In this document: positions 47,788 to 58,600 of the stretch, piece by piece
Layout of the letters: each line of letters opens with the position of its first letter
Position numbering within the stretch: the first letter of the stretch is position 1
The notes under the pieces: model-generated
Seen by the model: the letters and a program-made list of their open reading frames with translations, nothing else
Told to the model about the DNA's origin: nothing
Database searches by the model: none
Made by a program: the position numbers and the translations under genes
NCBI RefSeq assembly: GCF_014697105.1
Contig: NZ_JACJRF010000024.1
Span: forward strand, 1 to 64,000
Direction: 5' to 3'
DNA length: 64,000 nt
DNA from: Anabaena subtropica FACHB-260
GTDB taxonomy: Bacteria; Cyanobacteriota; Cyanobacteriia; Cyanobacteriales; Nostocaceae

Positions 47788-49018
47788 ATGTTCGCCAAAC
47801 TGCCGTCCATCAACTTCTGCTACTACTCAATTGGCAAAAACTTTGCCAGAATATCCCTCAGATTAGTTTTTATTATGCCATTTGCGTTGCAAATGTGTTT
47901 GGCAGTGGAACTAGTGAGATATCTAGTGTTGAAAAATGAACAGGAAATATTAATCAAATACTATGATGAACTGGGAATATTTGCTAATTCATTTAATATT
48001 ATATCTAGAGATTTACAAAGATTATTCAATACTGAAATAAACAAGAAAATTGAATTTATCTGTAGCGATCGCTCACAGCTAAAGAGATTAAAACTATTGC
48101 CAAAAATGCAAATTAGCAATAATGAATTAGAAATGGGATTCTCCAGAAAGAATATACTTGTGAAACTCTTAAAAATTCCCATTTATGATGATTCTGGCAA
48201 TATTGTCTTGGCGATCGCTAATTTTAGTGACATCACCAAATGCGAGCAAACAGAGCATTTAGTAGCACAATATGATCATATCTTAAAAACTCAAGTTAAT
48301 AGGCATACCAAAGAACTCAGATTAGCCAATTTGCCAAAATACATCCAAACAGACGAAAGTAAACTACGTCAAGTCTTGCTCAATATTTTAGGCAATTCCA
48401 TTAAGTTTACCGAAACTGGCAGTGTGACATTACGGGTTAAATTGGGAGCAGGGGAGTCTCAAGAGGTAGGAGGCCAGGGAGCAGCGCGAGGTGCGTGCGG
48501 TCTTCAATGCCACCCAAGAGGAGCAAATTCTCCTATCGGAGACGCTACGCGAATCCAAAAGAGGGAACAGAGGAGAGAAAAAAACTCATCTCTCAATTTC
48601 CAATCCCCATGCTTTAACTGCTCACGCTTTTGAAGAACAACGCCAGGCAATGCTTCCAACTTGTTGTGACGATTATATTTGCAAACCGTTTGTACAGGAG
48701 GTATTACTAAATAAAATCCAACAACATCTAGGCGTAAAATATGTATGCCAAGAAGCTATTGCTAAAAATACAGATATGGATTCAAAAATCCCAGCATTAC
48801 CCAGTGAAGCCGAAGTTCTATGGTATGTATAGCAAATGTCCGTAGATTAGCGTAAAAATATATACTATCCTGTAGCAAGCTGTAGTGATGACCTAATTGT
48901 AGAGTTAATCCAGCAAATTTCTCCAGAGAAAAATCTGATTTTCCATTTTTTTAAGGATTTAGCCAATAACTATCAGTTTGAGAAGATTATGGCACTAACT
49001 AGAACAAATCCAGAATGA
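47788..49018 (+). pseudogene. Decayed hybrid sensor histidine kinase
   Basis: Fragments in two frames. 47788-48430 encodes an N-terminal hydrophobic helix, a PAS-like end (PIYDDSGNIVLAIANFSDIT) and a HATPase N-box (DESKLRQVLLNILGNSIKF). The HisKA region with its phospho-His and the G-boxes are missing. After a purine-rich and REP-like insert (about 48435-48580), another frame carries the end of a receiver domain (ALTAHAFEEQRQAML ... DYICKPF). Two in-frame stops (48830-48832 and shortly after) precede a last intact tail, ending NPE at the TGA 49016-49018. That tail overlaps the downstream regulator start (ATGA), betraying an original operon. Confidence 0.85.
48435..48580. repeat. REP-like insertion in kinase pseudogene
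   Basis: A purine-rich stretch is followed by a palindromic repeat containing AGACGCTACGCGAA (48540-48553). Its exact reverse complement is at 63477-63490, inside another broken gene. The insert coincides with the switch of reading frame. Confidence 0.65.
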
Positions 49019-50850
49019 ATTATAAGCAGTTAGACCCATACAAAAAAGATATTTTAATTATTGATGATATGGCAGATAATCTGCGTGTATTATCGTCAAT
49101 TCTTACTAGGGAAGGATACAACGTCCGCAAAGCTTTAAACTGGCAAATGGCTTACACTGCTTGTCAAACATTATTACCAGATTTAATTTTACTTGATATC
49201 ATGATGCCAGAGGTGGATGGTTATGAAGTTTGTCAAAAATTCAAAGCTTGGGAACTGACTGCTGATATCCCAGTGATTTTTATTAGTGCTTTAGATGATG
49301 TTTTTGATAAAGTTAAGGCTTTTAAAGTTGGTGGAGTAGATTACATCACTAAACCTTTTGAATTGGGTGAGGTATTAGTACGTGTCAAAAATCAAATAGA
49401 ATTGCGAACGGCAAGACTAGAAATATTAACTCTCAATGCTGAATTAGAGCAACGGGTAAAACAGCGAACTTGGGAGTTAGAAAAAGCTTTACAAACACTG
49501 CAAATAGAAGTTAATGCGCGTCAAAAATTGCAAAATAAACTGCTAGAGATGGCGCTGCATGATGCTCTTACTGGTTTACCGAACAGAATTTTGTTCATTA
49601 GGCGATTAGAAAAAGCTTTAAATCGTGCTAAACAAGAATTTAATTATCAGTTTGCAGTGCTTTTTTTAGACTGCGATCGCTTCAAATTTGTCAATGATTC
49701 TTTAGGACATTTAGTAGGAGATGAATTACTGATTGCCGTTGCTCAACGTCTCCAAGCCTGCCTTACACCAGACGCTACTCTAGCAAGATTGGGTGGTGAT
49801 GAATTTGGTATTTTGCTAGAAGACATGAAAGATATCCGCATGGTAATTCAAATAGCAGACCGTATCTTACAACAATTATCTATAACTTTTAAATTGTCCA
49901 GATACGAAGTTTTTATGAATGTCAGTATTGGCATTAATTGGGGTCATAGCGGCTATGAACAACCAGAATATTTGTTACGAGATGCCGATACTGCTATGTA
50001 TCGAGCTAAAGACTTAGGAAGAGCTAGATATCATGTTTTTGATCCAGTAATGCACCAGGAAGTTATCAAAGCTTTAGAAATGGAAAATGATTTGCGGAGG
50101 TCTGTTGAAAAGCAAGAATTTGTCATTTATTATCAGCCAATTATTTCTTTAATTACCGGGAAAATTGCTGGATTTGAAGCACTTGTTCGCTGGCAACATC
50201 CAACTAATGGTTTAATTTCTCCTACAGAATTTATTCCTGTAGCAGAAGAAACAGGTTTAATTAATGCTATTAACACATGGGTATTGCGGTCAGCTTGTCA
50301 GCAACTACGCATCTGGCAATCTCATCCAGCAACTCCCAAAAATTTAACTATTAGTGTCAATTTAAGTGCCAAATTATTTTTGCAGTCTAACTTTATATCA
50401 CAAATCGACCAAATTATTCATGAAACTAATATAAATCCATCGAGCTTAGAACTGGAAATTACAGAAACTGTAATTATGGAAAACAATAATGAAATCAAAA
50501 TAATTCTTCAGCAATTAAAAGAGCGTGGCATTAAACTAATTATGGATGATTTTGGCACAGGTTATTCATCTTTAAGTTACTTACACATATTCCCTTTTAA
50601 TGCCTTGAAAATTGATAAATCATTTGTCAATAGGATGTTGGACAATCAAGAAAATATGGGTTTAGTGCCTGCAATGATTAGCATTGCAGGATCTATGGGA
50701 ATGGCGGCGATCGCAGAAGGAGTAGAAACCCAAGAGCAATTAGAACAACTGAAAACTTTAAAATGTGATTTTGCTCAAGGATATCTGTTTTCTAAACCCA
50801 TTCCCCAAAACTTGGTGATGAATTTTATTGCTTCAGCAACTCAATGGTAA
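49015..50850 (+). CDS. Response regulator with GGDEF and EAL domains
   Basis: A 611-aa cytosolic protein. The receiver domain (about 12-130) has phospho-acceptor Asp in LILLDIMMPEVDG and Lys in YITKPF. A coiled linker precedes a GGDEF domain (about 180-345, LGGDEFG intact, so cyclase activity is possible) and an EAL domain (about 360-605, FEALVRW and DDFGTGYSSLSYL, so phosphodiesterase activity is possible). It would adjust cyclic di-GMP. Its ATG overlaps the stop of the ruined kinase, so its own phosphodonor appears lost. Confidence 0.93.
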   Translation: MNYKQLDPYKKDILIIDDMADNLRVLSSILTREGYNVRKALNWQMAYTACQTLLPDLILLDIMMPEVDGYEVCQKFKAWELTADIPVIFISALDDVFDKVKAFKVGGVDYITKPFELGEVLVRVKNQIELRTARLEILTLNAELEQRVKQRTWELEKALQTLQIEVNARQKLQNKLLEMALHDALTGLPNRILFIRRLEKALNRAKQEFNYQFAVLFLDCDRFKFVNDSLGHLVGDELLIAVAQRLQACLTPDATLARLGGDEFGILLEDMKDIRMVIQIADRILQQLSITFKLSRYEVFMNVSIGINWGHSGYEQPEYLLRDADTAMYRAKDLGRARYHVFDPVMHQEVIKALEMENDLRRSVEKQEFVIYYQPIISLITGKIAGFEALVRWQHPTNGLISPTEFIPVAEETGLINAINTWVLRSACQQLRIWQSHPATPKNLTISVNLSAKLFLQSNFISQIDQIIHETNINPSSLELEITETVIMENNNEIKIILQQLKERGIKLIMDDFGTGYSSLSYLHIFPFNALKIDKSFVNRMLDNQENMGLVPAMISIAGSMGMAAIAEGVETQEQLEQLKTLKCDFAQGYLFSKPIPQNLVMNFIASATQW

Positions 50851-50853
50851 TTT

Positions 50854-51680
50854 GTAAGGATTCAGGTAAAAGAGTATTGACAAAGGGGACATTGGAGGTA
50901 GAGTATCACAAATATGAACCAAAACCTGCCTCAAGAACTAGATAGAGAAAGCTTGAACCAGCTGTCGAAGGAAGAACTGGTAGAGATAATCATTGAGCAG
51001 AGCAAAGTAATACGTAAGTTACAGAAAATCATCTACGAACTACAGCAAGAAATAGAACGTTTAAAAGTCAGTAGAGATTTAGACAGTTCTAACTCATCAA
51101 AGCCACCATCTGGAGACATTCACAAAAAGAGCGAAAACAAAAAAGTTCCTCCCCAAGAGGAATCAAACCAGCCGAAAAAGAAACCAGGTGGGCAGCCAGG
51201 ACATCAAGGTAAGACTCGTAAGGGTTTTGGTAGAGTAGATCGCTATGAAATCTTACGACCGACTGAGTGTGCCTGTTGTGGTCAAAAAGCATTTGCTCAC
51301 ACGGCAGTAAAAGTAAAAAAACAGTCTGTAGCGCAACTAGTGGAGCGTCCCATTGAAATAGTTGAGTATCAACGCCATACGTGCCAGTGTGAGTGCTGTG
51401 CCCATCAATGGTGGTATTTCCTTGAAAACCCTGAAGTTCCCCCTGATAACAATCAGGCTGAACGTTCGCTACGTTTGGCTGTCACGAAACGCAAAGTTAG
51501 CGGTGGTTCCCGTTCGATGGAGCGGTTTCAACACACTGCCAATTTGTTGACAGTGGTGCAGACTTGTCGCCGTCAAGGCAGATCTGTCATTGATTTTTTT
51601 GCACAAGCTCTAATTGCTGGCTCTAATAATTATCAGTCTAGCCCTTCTTTGCTTCCGCAATATTAGACCTGAATCCTTAC
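50854..51680 (+). mobile_element. Internally deleted IS66-type element
   Basis: Perfect 14-bp inverted ends GTAAGGATTCAGGT (50854-50867) and ACCTGAATCCTTAC (51667-51680) enclose 827 bp. The 8-bp flanks (GGTAATTT and GATCAGTT) do not match, so no target duplication survives. It begins 3 bp after the EAL gene stop and cuts into an XRE-type gene. The only CDS lacks the catalytic core, making this non-autonomous. Confidence 0.85.
50914..51666 (+). pseudogene. IS66 transposase with catalytic core deleted
   Basis: A 250-aa open frame joins two ends of an IS66 family transposase. The N-terminal coiled coil and DLDSSNSSKPPSGD segment come first, then GGQPGHQGKTRKGF and a zinc-finger-like CACCGQK with its CxCxxC partner. 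The text then jumps from HQWWYFLENPEVPPDNNQAER into the conserved C-terminal DNNQAERSLR-KRKVSGG region. The missing middle would hold the DDE residues. The join is in frame, so a protein may still be made, perhaps a DNA-binding inhibitor. Confidence 0.85.
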
Positions 51681-51681
51681 G

Positions 51682-51832
51682 ATCAGTTCAAGTGCTAGCA
51701 ACACTTGCAGGAATTTCTACTGCTTATTGGTATCAAATAGAACAAGATAAAAGGCAATGGATATCTGAAGAAACCTTGCGTGGAATTGAACAAGCTCTGG
51801 GTATGAACTTAGGGGTGCAGTTTGATGATTGA
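51682..51832 (+). pseudogene. XRE-type regulator fragment, 5' end lost to IS66
   Basis: The last ~50 codons read LATLAGISTAYWYQIEQDKRQWISEETLRGIEQALGMNLGV, a helix-turn-helix of the XRE type. The original start was removed or displaced by the right end of the IS66-type element at 51680. The frame is still open into the element. Confidence 0.7.
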
Positions 51833-51962
51833 TCCTGCTGCCATAAGCTTTAATAGACTTTCTTATATTTCTCTGAGCAAGTGATCGCAACTATCCACAA
51901 AACCAAGAATCCACTTGTGATTGCCTTTGAGCAAACACCATTGAACCAAAATAGGTGGAATC

Positions 51963-52369
51963 ATGAGCAGATCACCATCCCACAAGCGCAACAAAGCCGT
52001 CTCTGCCGCATCCAGTAATTTACAGCGACCAGTAAACCCAGGCGATCCAGCTTCAGTAACTATTGATGTATCTGCTGTTGAGGTTCCCGAACTGAGTGAG
52101 GAAGAAGAACGCGATCGCCTTCACCTAGAACGCAAAGTAGAACGGGCGTTTTTTGAGGCGAGGAAGGCGCTCTCTGCTTGCCTGCCGAGTGTGAGCAGAT
52201 GCGGGTGATTTGCGATCGCATCGCTCGAATATACTCAGAATCACTAGAGGAAACAGTCAAAAGTCTGTTGCAGTCGTTGGGTAAGCTGAATCGCCCTTAT
52301 CTTACGGCGGTGGAAGAAAAATTGTTGAGTGTTCTGGAGTCTGAATATGGCAGAGAGATAACACCCTAA
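51963..52369 (+). pseudogene. Frameshifted small conserved gene
   Basis: Two overlapping frames, 51963-52208 and 52178-52369, read as one protein if a shift near 52190 is corrected. The first gives a Ser/Pro-rich start, then EEERDRLHLERKVERAFFEARKAL. The second continues ICDRIARIYSESLEETVKSLLQSLGKLNRPYLTAVEEKLLSVLESEYG. The N-terminal motif resembles cyanobacterial DUF3102-like proteins (LERKVExAFFEAGKAL), with the middle lost. The function is unknown. Confidence 0.55.
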
Positions 52370-52663
52370 GCAATTTTGGCAATTTGGCAACTAATGTCTT
52401 TTGGTTGCAGTTCCAATGGAGATACCAACACAACGGGACAGTGAAGAAGTTGTACGAGGGAAAAGATAAAACTTCACTTCCCGCTTCTTGACATCCAGCT
52501 ATGCCAGTTGTTTAATTGAGTGCTGTAGAACCCCTCTACATGATTGATACAGCGCTCAACAGAGTTCAGTTAAGGCTCTACAACTGGCTAGAAATGAACA
52601 AAACCAAATAGAACCTCAAAAAATGAGAAATGTAGATAGCTGGATTGCTGTATAGTTTGAGTT

Positions 52664-55600
52664 ATGCCAGATTATACTCCCAAGAGTTGCTCTATGATTG
52701 CTCTAACTGGTATTGCCATCCAAGACAAGATATACGAAAGTTCTAATTCTCTGGTTTATCGAGGCATTAGAGAGGATGGAGTAGGGATCATCGTAAAAAT
52801 GCTAAAGTTTGATTATCCCTCACCTCAAGAACTGACTCGCTACAGACAGGAATATAAAATTATTCGTTCCCTCAATCTGGAAGGAGTTGTCAAGGCATAC
52901 AGCCAGCAAGACTATCAACGCACTCTGGTGATTATCTTAGAAGATTTTGGGGGAGAGTCCCTAGAGCAATGGATGCATAAGCGCCCAGATATCTTTTGCC
53001 CCATGCCTTTATCCACTTTTCTAGGACTTGCGATCGCCCTCACAGACATTCTAGGCAGAATCCATGCAGCCAATGTCATTCATAAAGATATCAACCCTGG
53101 AAACATAGTCTTTAATCTAGATACTGGCGTTGTCAAAATTATTGACTTTGGGATTGCAACCCAATTTAACCGCACGAATCCGACGTTCAAAAGTCCCCAT
53201 GTGTTAGAAGGCACGCTTGCCTATCTGTCGCCAGAGCAAACCGGGCGAATGAACCGGATGCTCGACTATCGCACCGATTTCTACTCGCTAGGCGTAACCT
53301 TCTACGAACTGTTAACTGGACAGCTACCGTTCCCCACTCAAGACATCCTGGAGCTAGTTCATTGTCATATTGCCAAACCGTCGATTCCTGTGCATAAATT
53401 GAACGCTACAATTCCCAAACCCATTTCAGGCATAATTTTGAAGTTGATGGCGAAAAATGCGGAGGATCGCTATCAAAGTGCCTGGGGCATCAAAGCGGAT
53501 CTAGAACACTGCGCCGGGCAACTGGCAGAAATGGGTCAGATCAACGCCATGTCGTTGGGACTACAAGATGTTTCAGAACAGTTTTGCATTCCTCAGAAAC
53601 TGTATGGGCGAGAAGCGGAGACTAAAGCATTATTGGCGGCGTTTGACACAGTGGTTAGAAAACAGACGTTTGGCGAAATTTGTCAACTAGAGTCAGGCAT
53701 AGAAAATGCTCAATTCAATGTCGAACTCATGCTCGTTGCTGGTTACGCTGGCGTTGGCAAAACAGCATTGGTGCAAGAACTCTATAAACCCATCACAGCA
53801 AAGCACGGCTATTTCATATCGGGTAAATTTGACCAATTCAGGCGCAATATTCCCTACAGCGCCATTGTGGATGCCCTGCAAAAGTTGGTGCAGCAACTTC
53901 TGGGGGAACCGGATGAGCAAGTGCAACAGTGGCGATCACGTCTACTCACTGCTTTGGGAAGCAACGGACAAATTATCGTAGATGTCATTCCCGAAGTTGA
54001 GTTCATTATTGGCAAGCAGCCACCTGTGCCCGAAGTTGGAGCAACAGAATCACACAATCGCTTCAATCTCACGTTTCAAAGGTTTGTGCGGGCGTTTTGT
54101 GCAAAAGAGCATCCCCTGGTCGTCTTTTTAGACGATCTACAGTGGATCGATTCTGCGACGCTGAAGTTAATTGAACTCATATTGCTTGACGAGCAAACTC
54201 AATCTCTGTTTTTGATCGGAGCCTATCGAGATCATGAAGTATCTCCAACGCATTCATTAATTTTGATGCTGGAGAGCTTGCGAAAGCAGGGGGCAGCGCT
54301 TCAAGAAATTACCCTGACTCCTTTAACACTGGAACCGTTGACTCAACTGGTGGCTGAGACATTACATCGCAATCCTGATACCGTTCGTTCCTTAGCCCAA
54401 GTCGTGTTGCGTAAAACCGAGGGCAACCCTTTCTTTGTTGGTGAATTTTTGAAGCTGCTGCATAGCGAAAACCTGTTAACCTTTGATGCCCAACAGTTGA
54501 GTTGGCAGTGGAACTTAACTGAGATTGAAGCTCAAGATATCACTGATAATGTGGTGGAGTTACTGCTGCGTCAATTGCAAAAATTACCGGAAGCAACACA
54601 GCAAACTCTCTGCATAGCGGCTTGTGTTGGGTCTGAGTTTGATTTAGAAACGTTGGCGATCGTTTGCGAAAAATCACCAAAAGCAATTTTCCAGGATCTA
54701 CTAGCAGTAATACAAGCGGGATTAATTCAACCTCTGTCTGAATTGGACGAAGATTTGTTAGTTCAAGAGTATAAGTTTCTGCACGATCGCGTTCAGCAAG
54801 CGGCTTATGCTCTGATTGATGAATCGCACAAACAGGTTGTTCATCTCCAAATCGGTCGCAATTTGCTCGAAAAAACTTCACCAGAGCAACGATCTGATCG
54901 GTTGTTTGAAATCATCGATCATCTCAATCAAGGACTTGAGCTAGTCACTGCTCGATCAGAACGAACTGAAATTGCCAGATTGAATTTAATGGCAGGTCAG
55001 AAAGCAAAGGCAGCAACGGCTTATGAAGCAGCTTTTAAGTATTTCACTACAGGGCTTAAACTCCTCAATTCAGAGAGTTGGCAAAGTGAATATGACCTCA
55101 CCTTAGCGCTGTACTCAGAAGCAGCAGAAGCGGCGTATCTCCAGGGTCGCTTTGATGAGATGGAACAGTTGGTGGAAGTGGTACTCGCTCGTGCTAAGAC
55201 AGTGGTTGACAAAGTGCAGGCTTACGATAGCAGCATTCAAAGATATTTGTCACAGGGCAACCTGAAAGAAGCACTAAAAACTGGATTGGAAGCGTTAAAG
55301 CTCTTGGGAATAGATTTAATAGAAAATCCAAGTCAGGCAGATATTCAAAGGGAATTGGAGTCAACGGCTGCATTACTCGCCCAACGAGAAATCGAAAACT
55401 TGATTAATTTACCAGAGATGACTGCACCAGAACCGCTAGCAGCAATGTCAATCCTAGCGAATATAGGGTCTGCTGCATTTATAACGTTACCAGCACTGGT
55501 GATACTGATTGCTTGCAAAATGGTGAATTTATCAATCAACTACGGCAATGCTACCTGGTCACCACTGAATTATGCTGGCTACGGGTTTGTTCTATGTGGA

Positions 55601-58600
55601 GTTGTTCAAGACATTGAACTCGGCTATAAATTTGGTCAATTGGCTCTTAGCTTAGCGGAACGATTGAATACCAAAAAAGGCAAGGTTAAAGCATTACACG
55701 TATTTAGTTACCATGTTATGCAATGGAAAGTACATCTTAAGGAGACGATACCACTGCTGGTTGAGGTTTATCAGGAAGGAGTGGAAACCGGAGACTTTGA
55801 AATCGCTAGTTATGTTGCATATACCGTGTGCCACCACTCGTTTTTCGTCGGTGAGTCACTCACCCAACTGGAACAGAAAATGGCAACCTACAGCAAAGCG
55901 GTTGATCGAATCAGACGGGAAAGCCCCTCGACTTGGATTGCGATAGTGTGGCAGACCATTCTTAATTTGTTAGATAGGTCTCTTAATCCCAGTCACTTAG
56001 TTGGTCGGGTGTTTAATGAAGAGGAGGCGTTACCACACGCTATTGCAGTTAAAGATGGAATTGCAATTCAAATACTCTATTTGCACAAAGTCATGTTGTG
56101 TTATCTATTTGAAGAACACCATCAAGCTGTAAAGACTGCTATTTTGGCAAGGCGACATTTTGAAGAAGCGTCGGCAATAAAGCTTTTACCTGTATTCTGT
56201 TTCTATCATTCTCTAGCGCTTTTGAGCTTATTGCTTGATGCTTCAAACTCTGAAAAAACAGCCTGGCTAAACTGTGTTAGCTCCAACCAAGAAAAGGTGA
56301 AGAAATGGGCAGAACACGCCCCAATGAATTATCTACATGAATTTTATCTAGTCGAGGCAGAGAAAGCACGAGTCTTAGGGCAATTTTTTGAGGCTGAAGA
56401 GTTTTATGAACGAGCGATCGCAGGTGCTACTGAGCATGAGTTGATCCAGGAAGAAGCACTCGCGTATGAATTAGCGGCTAAACATTATCTGGCGCGAGGT
56501 CGAGAAAAAATTGCTCAAACCTACATGAAAGAGGCGCACTATTGCTACGATCGCTGGGGCGCGATCGCTAAAGTTAAAGACTTAGAACAACGCTATCCAC
56601 AGTTCTTTTCTCCGTCGTCTAGAGCCGCTTCCGCATCAGTTCCTATTACTGCTGAAACTATCACTAATCCCTTACATACTGCTTTCGATTTAGCAGCAGT
56701 GATGAAAGCTTCACAGGCGATTTCTCGTGAAATTGAACTGAAGCAATTGCTGCGATCGCTGATGCAAATTTTAATTGAGAATGCTGGCGCACAAACCGGA
56801 TATCTGATTTTAGAAAACTCAGGAGAATGGTCGATTGAAGCGGCTTGTGAACTCAATACCGATGAGAATGCTTGTGCGACTCAGGTGTTACAGTCTATTC
56901 CAATTGCCGAGCAATTGCCAGAATCAATCATTCAATATGTGATTCGGACTCTGAAGCCTGTCATCTTAAATGATGCGACTCGTGAAGGTGCTTTTATTAA
57001 TGAGCTATACATTCAACAGAACCAGCCTCAATCTATTTTCTGTTTGCCGCTGCTGAATCAAGCCAAACTGGTCGGTGTATTGTATCTAGAAAATCGGTTA
57101 GCAGCTGGAGTATTTACACCAGAGCGATCGCAGGTCTTGCAGCTATTATCGACTCAAGCAGCGATCGCCATCGAAAATGCCAACCTTTACTCAGAACTGC
57201 GGGCTAAGGAAAGCAAGATCACCCAGTTCCTCGAAGCGATTCCGGTGGGAATTGCGATCGTGGATGCGGCGGGTCGCCCTTACTATACCAACCAATGCGG
57301 CAATCAACTCACGGGCAAAGAAACTGATACTTCCATCGCACCGGAGCAGATATCAGAGGCTTATCAGCTTTATGTAGCGGGAACGGATCAAATCTATCCA
57401 GCGGAGAGCTTGCCTATTGTGCGGGCATTAAGGGGCGAACGCATTAGGACTGAAGATATAGAAATTCGTCGAGATCATGTCACAATTCTAATTGAGGCAC
57501 GGGGAACACCAGTTTTTGATCGACAGGGCAATATCACTTATGCGATCGCTACCTTTCAGGACATTACAGAGCGCAAACAAGCCGAGAAACTCCTAGCCGA
57601 CTACAACTGCACTTTAGAGCAACAGGTCGCAGAACGAACTGCTGCGTTACAACGCAGTGAAGCCAAGTTCCGAACTATCTTTGAAAACTCGCAGGTTGGC
57701 ATCTACCGAGTCCGCCTCTCGGATGGATTACTTCTCGATGCCAATCAACGCCATGCCAATTTGTTTGGCTTTGATTCACCAGAGGAGATAATTGGGCTTG
57801 AACACGTCATAGGCTATTATGCAGATCCCAGCGATCACCAACACCTCATTGAGTTGCTTAAGCGGGATCGGGAAGTGCGAAGCTTTGAAGCCCAGATGCG
57901 AAAACGAGATGGGACTTTGTTTTGGGGGCTTTTCTCTCTTTATCTGAATGTAGACAATGACTATATTGAAGGGGTGGTTGCAGATATTAGCGATCGCAAA
58001 CAAGCAGAAGCCGCTCTACAAAATAGTGAAGAACGGCTGCGCCTGGCACTAACAGCCACAAATCAGGGACTCTACGATCTCGATTTAAAAACTGAAGAAA
58101 GAATTGTTAACCCAGAATACGCTTTAATGCTGGGCTACAATCCAGCAACATTCCACGAAACCATTTCTGAATGGATTGCTCGTTTGCATCCTGATGACAG
58201 AGAATCAGTTGTCGCAACCTACCGTGCTTACATTGCTGGAGAAATCCCCAGCTATCGAGCAGAGTATCGCCAGCATACCCAGAATGGTCACTGGAAATGG
58301 ACTCTTTCTGTTGGCAAAATTGTTGCCTGGGACGAATCAGGTCAACCCATGCGGATGTTGGGAACCCACGTTGACATTAACGATCGCAAGCAAGCAGAAG
58401 AAGCCCTACAAGCCTCAGAGTCAAAGCTACGGACTCTAATTGAGGCAATTCCCGATCCATTATTTGTACTGACTGCTGAAGGGCGATTCCTTGAAATAAT
58501 GGTACTGGAACAAAATCTGCTATGGCAACCCTTTGAGGAGATGATTGGTAAAACCATGCATCAGCTCGGAAGGGAACAAGCCGATGAATTTCTAGGTTAT

